Shown here piece by piece: positions 51,401-60,025 of a stretch of DNA of 64,000 nucleotides. Every line of letters starts with the position of its first letter. The first letter of the stretch is position 1. This stretch comes from Planctomycetota bacterium (GTDB lineage Bacteria; Planctomycetota; UBA1135; UBA2386): NCBI GenBank assembly GCA_028281765.1, contig JANQJF010000039.1, forward strand, positions 124,001-188,000, given 5' to 3'. The notes beneath the pieces are model-generated. The model was not told the origin of the DNA. It searched no databases and saw only the letters and a program-made list of their open reading frames with translations. A program made the position numbers and the translations under genes.

Positions 51401-51615
51401 CGCGCCACGTCTTGTCGACGACGTTCACGACGATGGGTGGTTTCTTGCCGCTGCTGTTGTTCGATACCGGCGACTTCTGGCCGCCGATCGCGGTCGTCAT
51501 CGGCGGTGGAGTGTTCGGATCGACGCTGCTCGCGCTCGGCCTCGTGCCGGCGATGTATCGATGGATCGGCGCGCCACTCGCGCGGCGAAACGAAGCGAAG
51601 GAGGCGGTCGCATGA
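48487..51615 (+). CDS. RND-family multidrug efflux permease
   Basis: 1042 residues, full length for the family. Twelve membrane spans in two halves with two large periplasmic loops. Family signatures: LPKMEDPRIENRNPTVITLF, PGASSERVDALITEPLENAI, VKVMRSESRPGVSFLRIEID. The proton-relay helix reads LGLLIDNAIVVTDEVAKQ, with D-N in place of the D-D of AcrB, as in many uncharacterised RND clades, so one relay Asp is missing. The second half has GLIGIAFNDAIVVLAAIR. It exports small hydrophobic compounds by proton antiport. Overlaps both neighbours by 4 nt. Confidence 0.95.
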   Translation: MIRDAGLALMRNGHLLILALAVLVAAGVSSFAGLPKMEDPRIENRNPTVITLFPGASSERVDALITEPLENAIREVAEVKVMRSESRPGVSFLRIEIDDFARDTKEVFARIRDKVDDAAAAFPAGAQPPIFDDQRRAVGYSLIVALGSNDEFDVPMTVLGRLATELGDRLRNLSGTEVVRMFGMPDEEIAVLAEPEELTALGLTPQDVASVIAAADAKVPAGIVRAEQRDFDLETRGELDSIARIADVPVTVDPSTGATIRVGDLATVRRQPAEPPSGMAFHDGARAIFVAARITEATSIGDWTEDAQAAVAEFSRTDGAGVALEEVFVQRRYVGERLGSLGGNLLLGCAVVLLVVFLLMGARSAWIVGAALPLCASAVMFTLSVLEIPIHQMSIFGLIIALGLLIDNAIVVTDEVAKQRRRGVGAFDAVREAVAHLRVPLMSSTFTTVLSFAPILLLPGNVGDFIGSIAVSVIAAIIASFLIAMTITAALAGRYLKISKDTPRSLWSDGLGSERVTRGFARLMTQALRRPALASLVVLLVPILGFLRANDHGLVFFPPADRDQFQVEVWMPPGSSIHATTAARAEVEESLRRRDGVAAVHWVVGGSFPAVYYNVIERRDFSPQHAHGIVEVRDATVTRPVLRDIERNLRDEFPEMQIIARRFGQGPPIDAPVELRLMGPSAGVLRQLGEEVAAALHEHPAVLETRATIESGRPKVWIDASEDEVRMLGLAPTQVSQQVRSWLDGSYGGSVLEGAEEIPVRVRFPEETRSRLESVVARGLVRAGDPASGDDVPDWIPLATIGSLSLEPQSAAIARKDGVTTNTIEAYLIDGANPPDVSAAALEQLDRAGFTLPAGYSLELGGDAAESGKAISLLLRYAPVLGVLMVASLVLAFRSFALAGLMGVVAIGAAGCGLLALHLSGYPLGFNPFLGIAGLIGIAFNDAIVVLAAIRGAADARLGDVTAIVREVIGCTRHVLSTTFTTMGGFLPLLLFDTGDFWPPIAVVIGGGVFGSTLLALGLVPAMYRWIGAPLARRNEAKEAVA

Positions 51616-53027
51616 TCGTTCGATGGATCCCCGTCGTCATGACGATGCTTGTCAGTTGCTCGGTTGGTCCCGACTACAAGACTCCGGACATCACCGTGTC
51701 GAGCACGTTCGGTGCGTCGGACGGCGCGGTGTTGACGGACGAGACCGACGATCTCGTCGACTGGTGGCGGCGACTGGGCGACGCCGATCTCGACCGCGCG
51801 ATCGAGCTGGCGCTGGAGCACAACCACGACCTTCGCGTCGCGACCGCGCGCCTGGCCGAGGTGCACGCGCTACGGCGTGCGACCGCGAGTGCGCGAGGAC
51901 CGAGCGTGGGCGGCGGCGCCGACTTCGTGCGTTCGCGTCAGTCCGAGAACACGATTCTCGGCAATGTGTTCTCCGGTGGTGCCGGCGTCGGCTTGACGCA
52001 GAACCAGTACACGGTCGGCCTCGACGCGTCCTGGGAGCTCGACGTATTCGGCGGCGTGCGGCGGCAGGTCGAAGGCGCGGAAGCTCGAGTACAGTCCTCG
52101 GAGCAGCAGTGGCGCGGCGTGCGCCTCGCGGTCGTCGGCGAAGTCGCGCGGGTCTGGGTCGAACGTGCGGGCACCCGTCGCAGCCTCGCGATTGCCGAGG
52201 AACAGGTCGCGCTGCAGTCGAACACGCTTTCTCTCGTCGAGTCCCGCGTCGAGAGCGGCCTTGCGCGCAAGCTGGAAATCGATCGCGCCCGTGCGCAGCT
52301 CGAGGCGACACGCTCCGCGATTCCTGCGCTGCGGGCTTCCCTTGCCGCACAGTCGCACCGCCTTTCGGTGCTGCTCGGTCGCGAGCCGGCCGCCACGGTC
52401 GATGGCGGTGATGCGCTCCCGTCGGTTCCGCCGACGATCGCCGTCGGCGTGCCCGCCGATCTCCTGCGACGCCGACCGGACGTGCTGGCCGCCGAGCGGG
52501 AGCTCGCCGCCGCGAGCGCGGACATCGGAGTCGCGGTCGCGGAGCTCTACCCCAAGTTCTTCCTCGCCGGTTCCGCGGGCTACCAGAGCCTTTCGAGTGG
52601 CGACCTGCTGGACCCGGGAAGTCGGATCTTCCAGCTCGGCCCGGCGGTGCGCTGGCGTCTGTTCGAGAGTGGACGACTCGATGCGCAGGTCGATGCGCGC
52701 GAGGCGGCGTTCGACGCGCGCGTCGCCGTGCTCGAACGCACCGTGTTGATCGCGCTCGAAGAGGTCGAGTCCTCCGCGGTCGCGCACCGTCGCGAGCGTG
52801 AGCGTATGGCGATGCTCTCCGCTTCGGCCGAAGCGGCGCGGACCGCCGCCGGTCGCGCGCGCTCTCTCTACGAAGCCGGCCTCGTCGACTTCCTCGAGGT
52901 GCTCGACGCCGAGCGCGAGCGCAACCGCGCCGAGCTCGATCTCGTCGGCAGCGAGGTCGCGGTGCGCACGACCGCCGTTGTTCTGTTCAAGGCGCTCGGC
53001 GGTGGGTGGGCCGAGCAGAGTGACTAG
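51612..53027 (+). CDS. Outer-membrane efflux lipoprotein, TolC/NodT family
   Basis: 471 residues. The ATG overlapping the pump stop (ATGA) gives the lipoprotein signal MIVRWIPVVMTMLVSCSVGP with lipidated Cys in LVSC, followed by DYKTPD, the usual NodT-type opening. Two OEP repeats: ELALEHNHDLRVATARLAEV, YTVGLDASWELDVFGGVRRQ, RPDVLAAERELAAASADIGV, and a C-terminal AAGRARSLYEAGLVDFLEVL. It forms the outer-membrane channel for the tripartite pump and shows the cell has an outer membrane. Its stop overlaps the stop of the convergent FG-GAP gene by 4 nt. Confidence 0.94.
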   Translation: MIVRWIPVVMTMLVSCSVGPDYKTPDITVSSTFGASDGAVLTDETDDLVDWWRRLGDADLDRAIELALEHNHDLRVATARLAEVHALRRATASARGPSVGGGADFVRSRQSENTILGNVFSGGAGVGLTQNQYTVGLDASWELDVFGGVRRQVEGAEARVQSSEQQWRGVRLAVVGEVARVWVERAGTRRSLAIAEEQVALQSNTLSLVESRVESGLARKLEIDRARAQLEATRSAIPALRASLAAQSHRLSVLLGREPAATVDGGDALPSVPPTIAVGVPADLLRRRPDVLAAERELAAASADIGVAVAELYPKFFLAGSAGYQSLSSGDLLDPGSRIFQLGPAVRWRLFESGRLDAQVDAREAAFDARVAVLERTVLIALEEVESSAVAHRRERERMAMLSASAEAARTAAGRARSLYEAGLVDFLEVLDAERERNRAELDLVGSEVAVRTTAVVLFKALGGGWAEQSD

Positions 53028-54928
53028 TAGACGATCGAGCGGAGCGCGTTGGACAGCGCGACGCCGATCGCGTTCGGCGCGCCCGGATCCGCGGCCAGTC
53101 CCTGGAAGAGCAGCGGCAGCCCCTGCAGCACCGGATCCGTCGAGATGTTGAGCGCGACCGTGGCTTGGCCCGCCGTGTTCGTGAGCGGGATCGGCGACAG
53201 GCCGAGACCGCCGACGTGATAGTCGCAGTCCGGCATCCCGATGACGCCGAGGTCGATCGGGGGATACTGCCGTGAGAACGCGAACGCGAGCACGGCCGCG
53301 CCGCCGTTCGCGTCGAGGCCCTGCAGGTCGAGAGCGAACGTCGTGCCGAGAGCGGGGATCGAGCCCGGCTGCGGCGCGAGCGACGGCACGCCGTTGGCTC
53401 CGGCGCAGCCGACCCCGATCGGTCGGGTGCATGCCGTGTCGGTCGGCGCGCGGATGACCAACGTCTGGTCGGCCGCGACGTTTTGCATCGTCGTCACCTG
53501 GCCGTCCGGCCATTCCACGGTCAGGACGTCGATGGTCGTCGCGTCCCCGAGCCCGAAGTGCGCGGACAGCTCGCTGTTGCTGAGGTAGTTGCAGCCGGCC
53601 TCGATGGGTCGCATCCAGGTGCGCGAGCCGACTGTTGCCTTCACGATGGAGCCGATGCCGTCGGGCGGGATCGTCGACGAGCAGCCCGAGTCCAAGAACA
53701 CGCGCAGCCAGTGCGTGTCGTCGGCATTGAGGTCGTTGCGATAGAGCTTGAGCGTGTCGATCCAGGGGAAGATCAGCAGGTCCTGGTCGCCGTCGTTGTC
53801 GTAGTCGAAGTTCGACAGGCCGCGCCCGGAGACACCGGTTTGCAGCCCGATCGAGAAGCCGACCTCGACGAACTGCAGCTGGCTCGGCGTCGGCGAGATG
53901 TTGCGGAACGCCGCCTGCACGCCGAACTTCGACGTCGTCAACAGGTCGACGCGCGTGTCGTGATTCATGTCGATCGACACGGCGCCCCAGCCCCAGCCGG
54001 CGTTCGCGACGCCGAGTGGGCCCGCGACGTTCACGAAGACGTTGCCGCCCTGGTTGATGTAGAGGTTGTTCGAGTTTCGCGTCGTGACGTAGAAGTCGAA
54101 CAGGCCGTCCTCGTCGATGTCGGTGACCGTCACGCCCATCTCGGACGAGTCCATCGACGTGCCGGACTGTGTGGTGAAGTCGGTGAACGTCCCGTCGCCG
54201 TTGTTCACGAAGTAGACGCTCGTGCTGAAGTCGCCGATCCAGATCAGGTCGCGATCGCCATCGCCGTCCATGTCGACGAACTTCGTCGTGAAGCCGTTCA
54301 TCGGAACCAGCGAAGGGGCGAGCCCCGCACTGACGGTGACGTCGGTGAACGTCGTCCCGTCGTTGCGGAACAGTCGGTTCGCCGCTCCCGAGAGCCAGCC
54401 GCACACCGCCAGGTCGAGATCGCCGTCGCCGTCGTAGTCGGCGAACGCACCGGCCCAACCGTCCGCCGAGCCCGTGGAGTTGACGCCCATCGACGCGGCG
54501 ACGTCGGTAAACCCGTGCCCCGCTTCGTTGCGGTAGAGCTTGTGGTGGCCGGCGGCGTCGGAGTGCGGCGGCCCGAGGCTCGTCACGTAGAGGTCGAGCC
54601 AGCCGTCGTCATCGAAGTCGCCGACCGTCGCGCCGGTGCCGCGGTGCGCGACATCGACGCCCCAGTCGGCCGCACGGTCCGTGAATGTCCCGTCGCCGTT
54701 GTTCACGAACAGCCGGTCGGGCCCATTGCCGCCCGTGACGAAGAACACGTCCTGGAACCCGTCGCGATCGAAGTCGCCGATCGCGCCCCCCGCGGCGAAC
54801 ACTTCGCTGTGCGTCGGGTCGTGCGTCGCGATCAGACCCGACGCGATCGACTGATCCGAGAACGTCGTCGTCTGCGCGACGACGCACGGCGCGAGCGCGA
54901 GGCCGAGCAGAGCGTGAGCGGGGTTCAT
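53024..54928 (-). CDS. Secreted FG-GAP/VCBS-repeat protein with ASPIC/UnbV and conserved C-terminal domains
   Basis: 634 residues with a signal peptide (MNPAHALLGLALAPCVVAQ). At least six calcium-binding FG-GAP/VCBS motifs of the DxDxDGxxD kind: GDFDRDGFQDVF, GDFDDDGWLDLY, ADYDGDGDLDLAV, VDMDGDGDRDLIW, TDIDEDGLFDFYV, FDYDNDGDQDLLI, indicating a seven-bladed integrin-like propeller. Next an ASPIC/UnbV domain about 400-500 (HFGLGDATTIDVLTVEWPDG). The last 130 residues start IGVGCAGANGVPSL and are the shared C-terminal domain. Probably a surface-exposed calcium-dependent binding protein. Partner unknown. Confidence 0.88.
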   Translation of the reverse strand: MNPAHALLGLALAPCVVAQTTTFSDQSIASGLIATHDPTHSEVFAAGGAIGDFDRDGFQDVFFVTGGNGPDRLFVNNGDGTFTDRAADWGVDVAHRGTGATVGDFDDDGWLDLYVTSLGPPHSDAAGHHKLYRNEAGHGFTDVAASMGVNSTGSADGWAGAFADYDGDGDLDLAVCGWLSGAANRLFRNDGTTFTDVTVSAGLAPSLVPMNGFTTKFVDMDGDGDRDLIWIGDFSTSVYFVNNGDGTFTDFTTQSGTSMDSSEMGVTVTDIDEDGLFDFYVTTRNSNNLYINQGGNVFVNVAGPLGVANAGWGWGAVSIDMNHDTRVDLLTTSKFGVQAAFRNISPTPSQLQFVEVGFSIGLQTGVSGRGLSNFDYDNDGDQDLLIFPWIDTLKLYRNDLNADDTHWLRVFLDSGCSSTIPPDGIGSIVKATVGSRTWMRPIEAGCNYLSNSELSAHFGLGDATTIDVLTVEWPDGQVTTMQNVAADQTLVIRAPTDTACTRPIGVGCAGANGVPSLAPQPGSIPALGTTFALDLQGLDANGGAAVLAFAFSRQYPPIDLGVIGMPDCDYHVGGLGLSPIPLTNTAGQATVALNISTDPVLQGLPLLFQGLAADPGAPNAIGVALSNALRSIVY

Positions 54929-55061
54929 GGAGCGGTGAGGGAGCCGAGCGGGGCACCCGCCATGGTAACCGAGGCGAAGCGGGCTCGAAGCGCGCGGTGG
55001 TGCGGGTTTCTCGGGGATGGCCGGAGCTTGCCGTGTCCTTACGCTTTGCCGATCGGGTGCG

Positions 55062-58000
55062 CTACTGCCCGCGGTAGCGGGTGAGGCGCGCCTGCATCTC
55101 GTCGAGGGCGAGCCATTCGACGTCGCCGCCGTTCATCAGGGTGAGCACTTCTTCGCCGGTCCTGATAGCGGACGTGGAATCGCCGGCGCGGAAATGGGCT
55201 TCCGCCAGCGTCGCGAGCAGAACCGGACCCAGCCGGCGCGACAGCTCGACGCCGCACTGCGCGATCTCGACGGCTTGCCTGCGATCTGCATCGGTCAGTC
55301 CTTCTGCCGTCGCGAGGAACCACGCGCGGTGATGCCACGCGTACGGCTCGGTCGGCCACGCGTCGGTCAGCGCGGTGAGGATCGTCTTGGCCTCGTCGGC
55401 ACGGCTGGCCTGAGCAAGAGCGCGGCCGTAGACGTGCCAGTCGTCGAAACCGTCGGGGCGAGCGCCAGCCCAGGGATTCGTTAAGGTTCGCTCGAATGCG
55501 GCCACCGCCTCGTCGACACGGCCCGCGGCGTACAGTGACGCCCCGAGCTGGTAGCCGAGGGTTTCGTCGAGTGCGACGGCATCCCTCGCCTTCTGGATTG
55601 CGCGCTCGTGATCGCCGAGATGCAGGTAGGCGTGGGAGAGGTTCGCGTGCAGGAGCGCGTGCTCGGGGTCGAGCTCGAGGCCCTTCTCGTATTGCTCGAT
55701 GGCCTTGTCGAACAGCTGGAAGCGCACGTACCGTGCCCCGAGGTTGTTTCTCGCCGCGGCATCGTCGCGGACGCCGATGCGCAGTTTGCCGTAGCGAACC
55801 GACTCGTCGAGATCGCCGAACCGGCTATGGACCCAGCCGATCGTCGAAAGATCGAAGCGGTCGGGGTCGAGTTCCATCGCCCGTCCGACGTGCTTCATCG
55901 CGGTCGTGCGATCGAATTCGAACGAAGCCAACTTCGCGAGGCTCGCGTACGCGTCGGCCAGGAGCGGGTCCGCTTGCAGCGCGTGCTCGTGGGCTGCGAC
56001 CGCATCGGCATCGCGGCCGCAACGTCCGAGGAAGGCCGCGAACTGCCACTGCGACATCGCTCGGTCCGGGCTGACGTCACGTGACTGTCGACGCAGCGCG
56101 ATCGCTTCGTCGATCCGTCCGGCTTGGCGGAGATCCGTCGCGCGACGCAGCAGCCACAATGCGGGGACCCCGCGCAGGTGATCGAGCCAGGCGACGGCGC
56201 GTTTGCGAACGTCGCCGTCGACGGCTTGCATTTGCTCTACGGCGGCGACCAACTCGTCCTCGTCGTGGTGAGCGAGGAACTGCTCTTCGAAGATCCGCAT
56301 CGCCTCGCGGTTGCGTTCGTGCTCGGCCACATCCACGTTCGCGTGGCCGGTTTCCAGTATCAGGAAGCGACGTTCGTCGTCGAACGAGATGAGGATCCGG
56401 CGTCCCGTGGAGTCGACCTCCATCGCGTGTGGGCGACTCTCGCCCTCGTCGAGCTGCATGCGGAGCAACAACTGCCAGGTCGACGTATCCCAGATGGCGA
56501 GCGAACGCCGCACGTCGACGGTGACAAGGCGTCGCCCCTCGTCGGTGTAGCAGAGCTCGCTCGCCGTCGAACCCGGGTGTGCAAGGAACTTGTGAACGAC
56601 TTCGCCAGTGTTGCTGTCATGCACGGAGATCCAGCCCGTGTGACCCCATGATCCGCCGAGGACTCGGTCCCCGGCCGGCGAGAATTGAACCGCCTCATAG
56701 AGTGCAGGGTCTGGCGCTTCATGCGTCCAGACCTCGGTCTGTTGTTCGACGTCCCACACCGTGAGGCGCCCGTCGTATCCGCCCGAGACCAGGCGCTTGC
56801 CGGTGGAGTCGAAGTGGAGATCGCGAATGGTCGTGTGATGGCCACGGAGGACGCCTCGGACTTCCTGCGTCCGCGTGTCGAAGAGGAAGATCGGCGTATC
56901 GAATCCTTCGTGGCGTGGATAGGCATTCGTTCCGAATGCGGCCGCGAGCAGGTTCGAGTCCGGGTCGGGGCTGAAGCGAATCTGCTCGAAGCCAATCCGC
57001 TGCTTACCGGGTTCGACTCGTGGAAGGTCGGCGGGTGCTTCCAGCATTCCGGTTTCCTCGCCGGTCTCAGCGTCGATCAACGTGACCCTCCGGTCCATCC
57101 GCCCGATCGCCAGCACGCGGCCGTCGGGGCTGAGCGATGCAGATCGGGGACCGTCGTCTCGGTTGAATCGCGAGAACACCACGGCACCGTCCCGGAGCCG
57201 GATCTTGTGCACGGCTCGCCAATCGACGAGGAACGCGTGCTCCTCGTCTTTCGAAAGCTCGACGTCGACTGCACTCCCTTGGATGCGGGGGATCAGCTCA
57301 CGCGGCTCTGCGAAAGTATGAAGGTCCCAGGTCGAGAGTCTGCCGTTGCCTATGCCCACGATGCGGCCGTTGCTCGCAAACCGCGCGAACGTGGCCGGCT
57401 GCAGCGTGGACGTCCGACGCCAGCTCGACGTGTCGTACACGCGCAGCTCGTAACCCATTCCCGCGGTGAGCACTTGACGGCCGTCGGGTGAGAACTGCGC
57501 CGCCCAACCGTAGGAGCGTCCGCCCCATTGGTCGTAGTGCGGGGCCAGCAGCCGGACGAGCCGGCCGTTTCGCGCGTCGCACACGGCGACTTCTCCGCCG
57601 CGTCCCGTGATCAACACCTGGGACCCATCGGGATGGAATCCGACGTCGCACACCGAGGCGATCCCGCGGGTGCTCGGGTGGTCGTAGGTCCACTTCAGTG
57701 CGCCGGTTTGCGAATCGACCAGGCGAACGCGCCCGAGTCGATCCCCGATCAACAGCGAACTGCCGTCGTGGTTCGACCGCAGCGTGAACAGCCCGACGAA
57801 TTCGTTCTCGAACTCGGGCAGGTCAGGGAAGGGCGTGAGGTCGGCAGATCGAAACACGCGCAGGGATCCATCGACTCCGCCGACGAACAGCCGGCCGTCC
57901 GCCGTGAACGCGGCGGCGCAGCGCCAGCTGTTCGCGAACCCTTTCCATTCGCCTGCTTTCATGATGTCCGGCCCGATCGGGCTCCCGAACTCGGCACGCG

Positions 58001-59828
58001 CGACTTCGGATCCGGTCCGCGCGTCGCGGAGCGTCATGTCGCCAGCGTGGTCGATCGCCAAGATGCGCGAGCCGGTGTCGTCGAAGAGCACGAACTTCCA
58101 GGTCTCCGGAAGCTGCAGCACGAGGTCGAACTCCGGGACGGAGCAGACGCGGTAGAAGCCGGGCCCATCCTCCTGCCGACACACGACCACCGCCAAGTCG
58201 CCCGTCGGCGAGATGTCCCCGGCCACGACCCGGTCGCCGTTCTCGGTGAACCCCGTCGTGGTGTCTGCCTGCACGCCTTGGGCCCTGGCTCGGAGCCACC
58301 GCCACGCGATCCCGCGTCGGTCGAGATCGAGTGCATCCAAGGTTTCGACGGCGCTTTCCGTTCGCCCCGCTTCGAGTGCACGGGAGACGTCGCCGAGCCC
58401 CTTGGCGTAGGCGACGGACTCCAGTTCCGTGTTGCGCTCTTGGAGTCGGCTGCGCTGTTCGACGGAGTCCTGCCAGAAGTACAGACTCGCTGCGAGCCCG
58501 GCGAGGACCACGACGCTGATCACCGCGAGCATGCGCTGCGTGCGGCGCGCGGTGGCGACGTGGACCTTCGCCTCCTGCATGCGCTCTTCGACGCCGGCGA
58601 GGTAGGCGGAGACTTCGTCGGCGAGCGCCTTGCCGTCGCGCGGGCGCGCGTTGCGATCCGGGGCGAGACAGCGCTTCGCGATCGCGAGGAGCTCGGTGTC
58701 GGCGCCACTGTCGTCGAGGCGAGCGAGTGCCGGTGCGACGTCACCCTCGGCGGCGAGGACGAGCACTTCGCGCGACGAGTCCGCTTGATACGGTGGCTTG
58801 CCGGTCAGGATCTCGCACAGCATCGCGCCGAGCGAGAACACGTCGGCGCGCGCGTCGAGGTCCTCGACTTCACCGCGCGCCTGCTCGGGCGACATGTATG
58901 CGGGCGTGCCCATGATCGAGCCGGTCAGCGACTCGGAGCCCTTGCCGGTGTCGCCGGTGCGCACGGTCGAGATCACGCTGACTTGTGGGGCCTGCGACGC
59001 GCGGCTCTGCTCGGGGCGACCCAGCACTTTCGCGAGTCCCCAGTCGACGACCTGCACTTCACCGAAGCTGCCGACCATGACGTTGTCGGGCTTGAGGTCG
59101 CGGTGCAGCACGCGGCGCGAGTGCGCGTAGGCGATCGTCTGGCAGACCTGCTCGAACACCGACAAAAACTTGCGGCGTCCGACCGATGGATCGACGCGCT
59201 CTTCGAGCTGTGAGCCGAGCGTCGTACCCTTGACGAGCTTCATCGTGAAGTAGGGCCGCTCGTCGGCCTGCAGGCCGAGTTCGTAGACCGGCACGATGCC
59301 GGGGTGCTGCAGCTGCCCGCCGATCTGCGCCTCTTCGATGAAGCGCTGGATCATGTCGGGCCGCGTGGCGTGCTCTTCGTGCAAGATCTTCATCGCGACG
59401 TCGCGGCCGAGGTCGATGTCGTGCCCCTTGAGCACGATGCCGACGCCGCCGCGGGCGATCTCGCCCTGCACTTGGTACTGGTCGATCTTCTGTTCGGCGG
59501 CTTGCTTGCCGGGATCGCCGGCGCGCACTAGCGGCGCGTTGCTCTCGTCGCGATCGCGCAGGAGGATCGGCATGAGCTTGGGACCCCGCGCCTCGATGCG
59601 CTGGATCACGCTCGGGTTGTCGACGTTGGTCGGCTCCAGCAGGCGGTCGATGAGGCTCGCGCCGGCGCCGGCGAGCTCGAGCTGCGCCTTGCACTGCGCG
59701 AGGATGTCCGGCGTGACGCCGGGTTGCTTCGCGAGCCACGCGTCGCGTTGATCGACGGGCACGTCGAGCGCGCCGAGAAACAGCTCCTGCAGCTGCTGGA
59801 GCGATTCGGGATTGATATCGGAACTCAT
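55062..59828 (-). CDS. Giant membrane Ser/Thr kinase with WD40-like propeller and TPR array
   Basis: 1588 residues from the ATG giving MSSDINPESLQQLQELF. Kinase about 118-400: ARGGVGIVLKGHD (125-137), K147 in VAMKIL, HRDLKPDN (242-249), DWGLAKV (262-268, Trp for Phe as in related kinases), GTPAYMSPEQARG. Membrane span about 440-462 (MLAVISVVVLAGLAASLYF). The outside part has WD40-like repeats about 540-1180 (FSPDGRQVLTAGMGYELRVY, FDSTGKRLVSGGYDGRLTVW) and TPRs about 1240-1560 (VRFQLFDKAIEQYEKGLELD, HANLSHAYLHLGDHERAIQK). A large receptor-like kinase. Divergent from the sigma-factor fusion, its likely signalling partner by context. Confidence 0.92.
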   Translation of the reverse strand: MSSDINPESLQQLQELFLGALDVPVDQRDAWLAKQPGVTPDILAQCKAQLELAGAGASLIDRLLEPTNVDNPSVIQRIEARGPKLMPILLRDRDESNAPLVRAGDPGKQAAEQKIDQYQVQGEIARGGVGIVLKGHDIDLGRDVAMKILHEEHATRPDMIQRFIEEAQIGGQLQHPGIVPVYELGLQADERPYFTMKLVKGTTLGSQLEERVDPSVGRRKFLSVFEQVCQTIAYAHSRRVLHRDLKPDNVMVGSFGEVQVVDWGLAKVLGRPEQSRASQAPQVSVISTVRTGDTGKGSESLTGSIMGTPAYMSPEQARGEVEDLDARADVFSLGAMLCEILTGKPPYQADSSREVLVLAAEGDVAPALARLDDSGADTELLAIAKRCLAPDRNARPRDGKALADEVSAYLAGVEERMQEAKVHVATARRTQRMLAVISVVVLAGLAASLYFWQDSVEQRSRLQERNTELESVAYAKGLGDVSRALEAGRTESAVETLDALDLDRRGIAWRWLRARAQGVQADTTTGFTENGDRVVAGDISPTGDLAVVVCRQEDGPGFYRVCSVPEFDLVLQLPETWKFVLFDDTGSRILAIDHAGDMTLRDARTGSEVARAEFGSPIGPDIMKAGEWKGFANSWRCAAAFTADGRLFVGGVDGSLRVFRSADLTPFPDLPEFENEFVGLFTLRSNHDGSSLLIGDRLGRVRLVDSQTGALKWTYDHPSTRGIASVCDVGFHPDGSQVLITGRGGEVAVCDARNGRLVRLLAPHYDQWGGRSYGWAAQFSPDGRQVLTAGMGYELRVYDTSSWRRTSTLQPATFARFASNGRIVGIGNGRLSTWDLHTFAEPRELIPRIQGSAVDVELSKDEEHAFLVDWRAVHKIRLRDGAVVFSRFNRDDGPRSASLSPDGRVLAIGRMDRRVTLIDAETGEETGMLEAPADLPRVEPGKQRIGFEQIRFSPDPDSNLLAAAFGTNAYPRHEGFDTPIFLFDTRTQEVRGVLRGHHTTIRDLHFDSTGKRLVSGGYDGRLTVWDVEQQTEVWTHEAPDPALYEAVQFSPAGDRVLGGSWGHTGWISVHDSNTGEVVHKFLAHPGSTASELCYTDEGRRLVTVDVRRSLAIWDTSTWQLLLRMQLDEGESRPHAMEVDSTGRRILISFDDERRFLILETGHANVDVAEHERNREAMRIFEEQFLAHHDEDELVAAVEQMQAVDGDVRKRAVAWLDHLRGVPALWLLRRATDLRQAGRIDEAIALRRQSRDVSPDRAMSQWQFAAFLGRCGRDADAVAAHEHALQADPLLADAYASLAKLASFEFDRTTAMKHVGRAMELDPDRFDLSTIGWVHSRFGDLDESVRYGKLRIGVRDDAAARNNLGARYVRFQLFDKAIEQYEKGLELDPEHALLHANLSHAYLHLGDHERAIQKARDAVALDETLGYQLGASLYAAGRVDEAVAAFERTLTNPWAGARPDGFDDWHVYGRALAQASRADEAKTILTALTDAWPTEPYAWHHRAWFLATAEGLTDADRRQAVEIAQCGVELSRRLGPVLLATLAEAHFRAGDSTSAIRTGEEVLTLMNGGDVEWLALDEMQARLTRYRGQ

Positions 59829-60025
59829 GCCATCGGTCGGCCGAAACGGGTGCGGCAGCGTCGCCGGTTCCCGCATGAGCCGGACCTTGGAGGATGCGCC
59901 GTGTCGCCACGGCCGACGCCAAGAAAAATCGTCGCCGCACCAGATTCCGCCCCTCCGGTTGCTCGGCCTTCCCCACCCGAGATTTCTTGCGTCGGATCGC
60001 CGGGCGTAGGCATTTCCGGGGGTAA

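Noticed and set aside
51870-54458. Open frame of 862 codons on the minus strand
   Set aside because: It is a different frame across the efflux channel gene and the FG-GAP gene, with Arg-rich low-complexity product.
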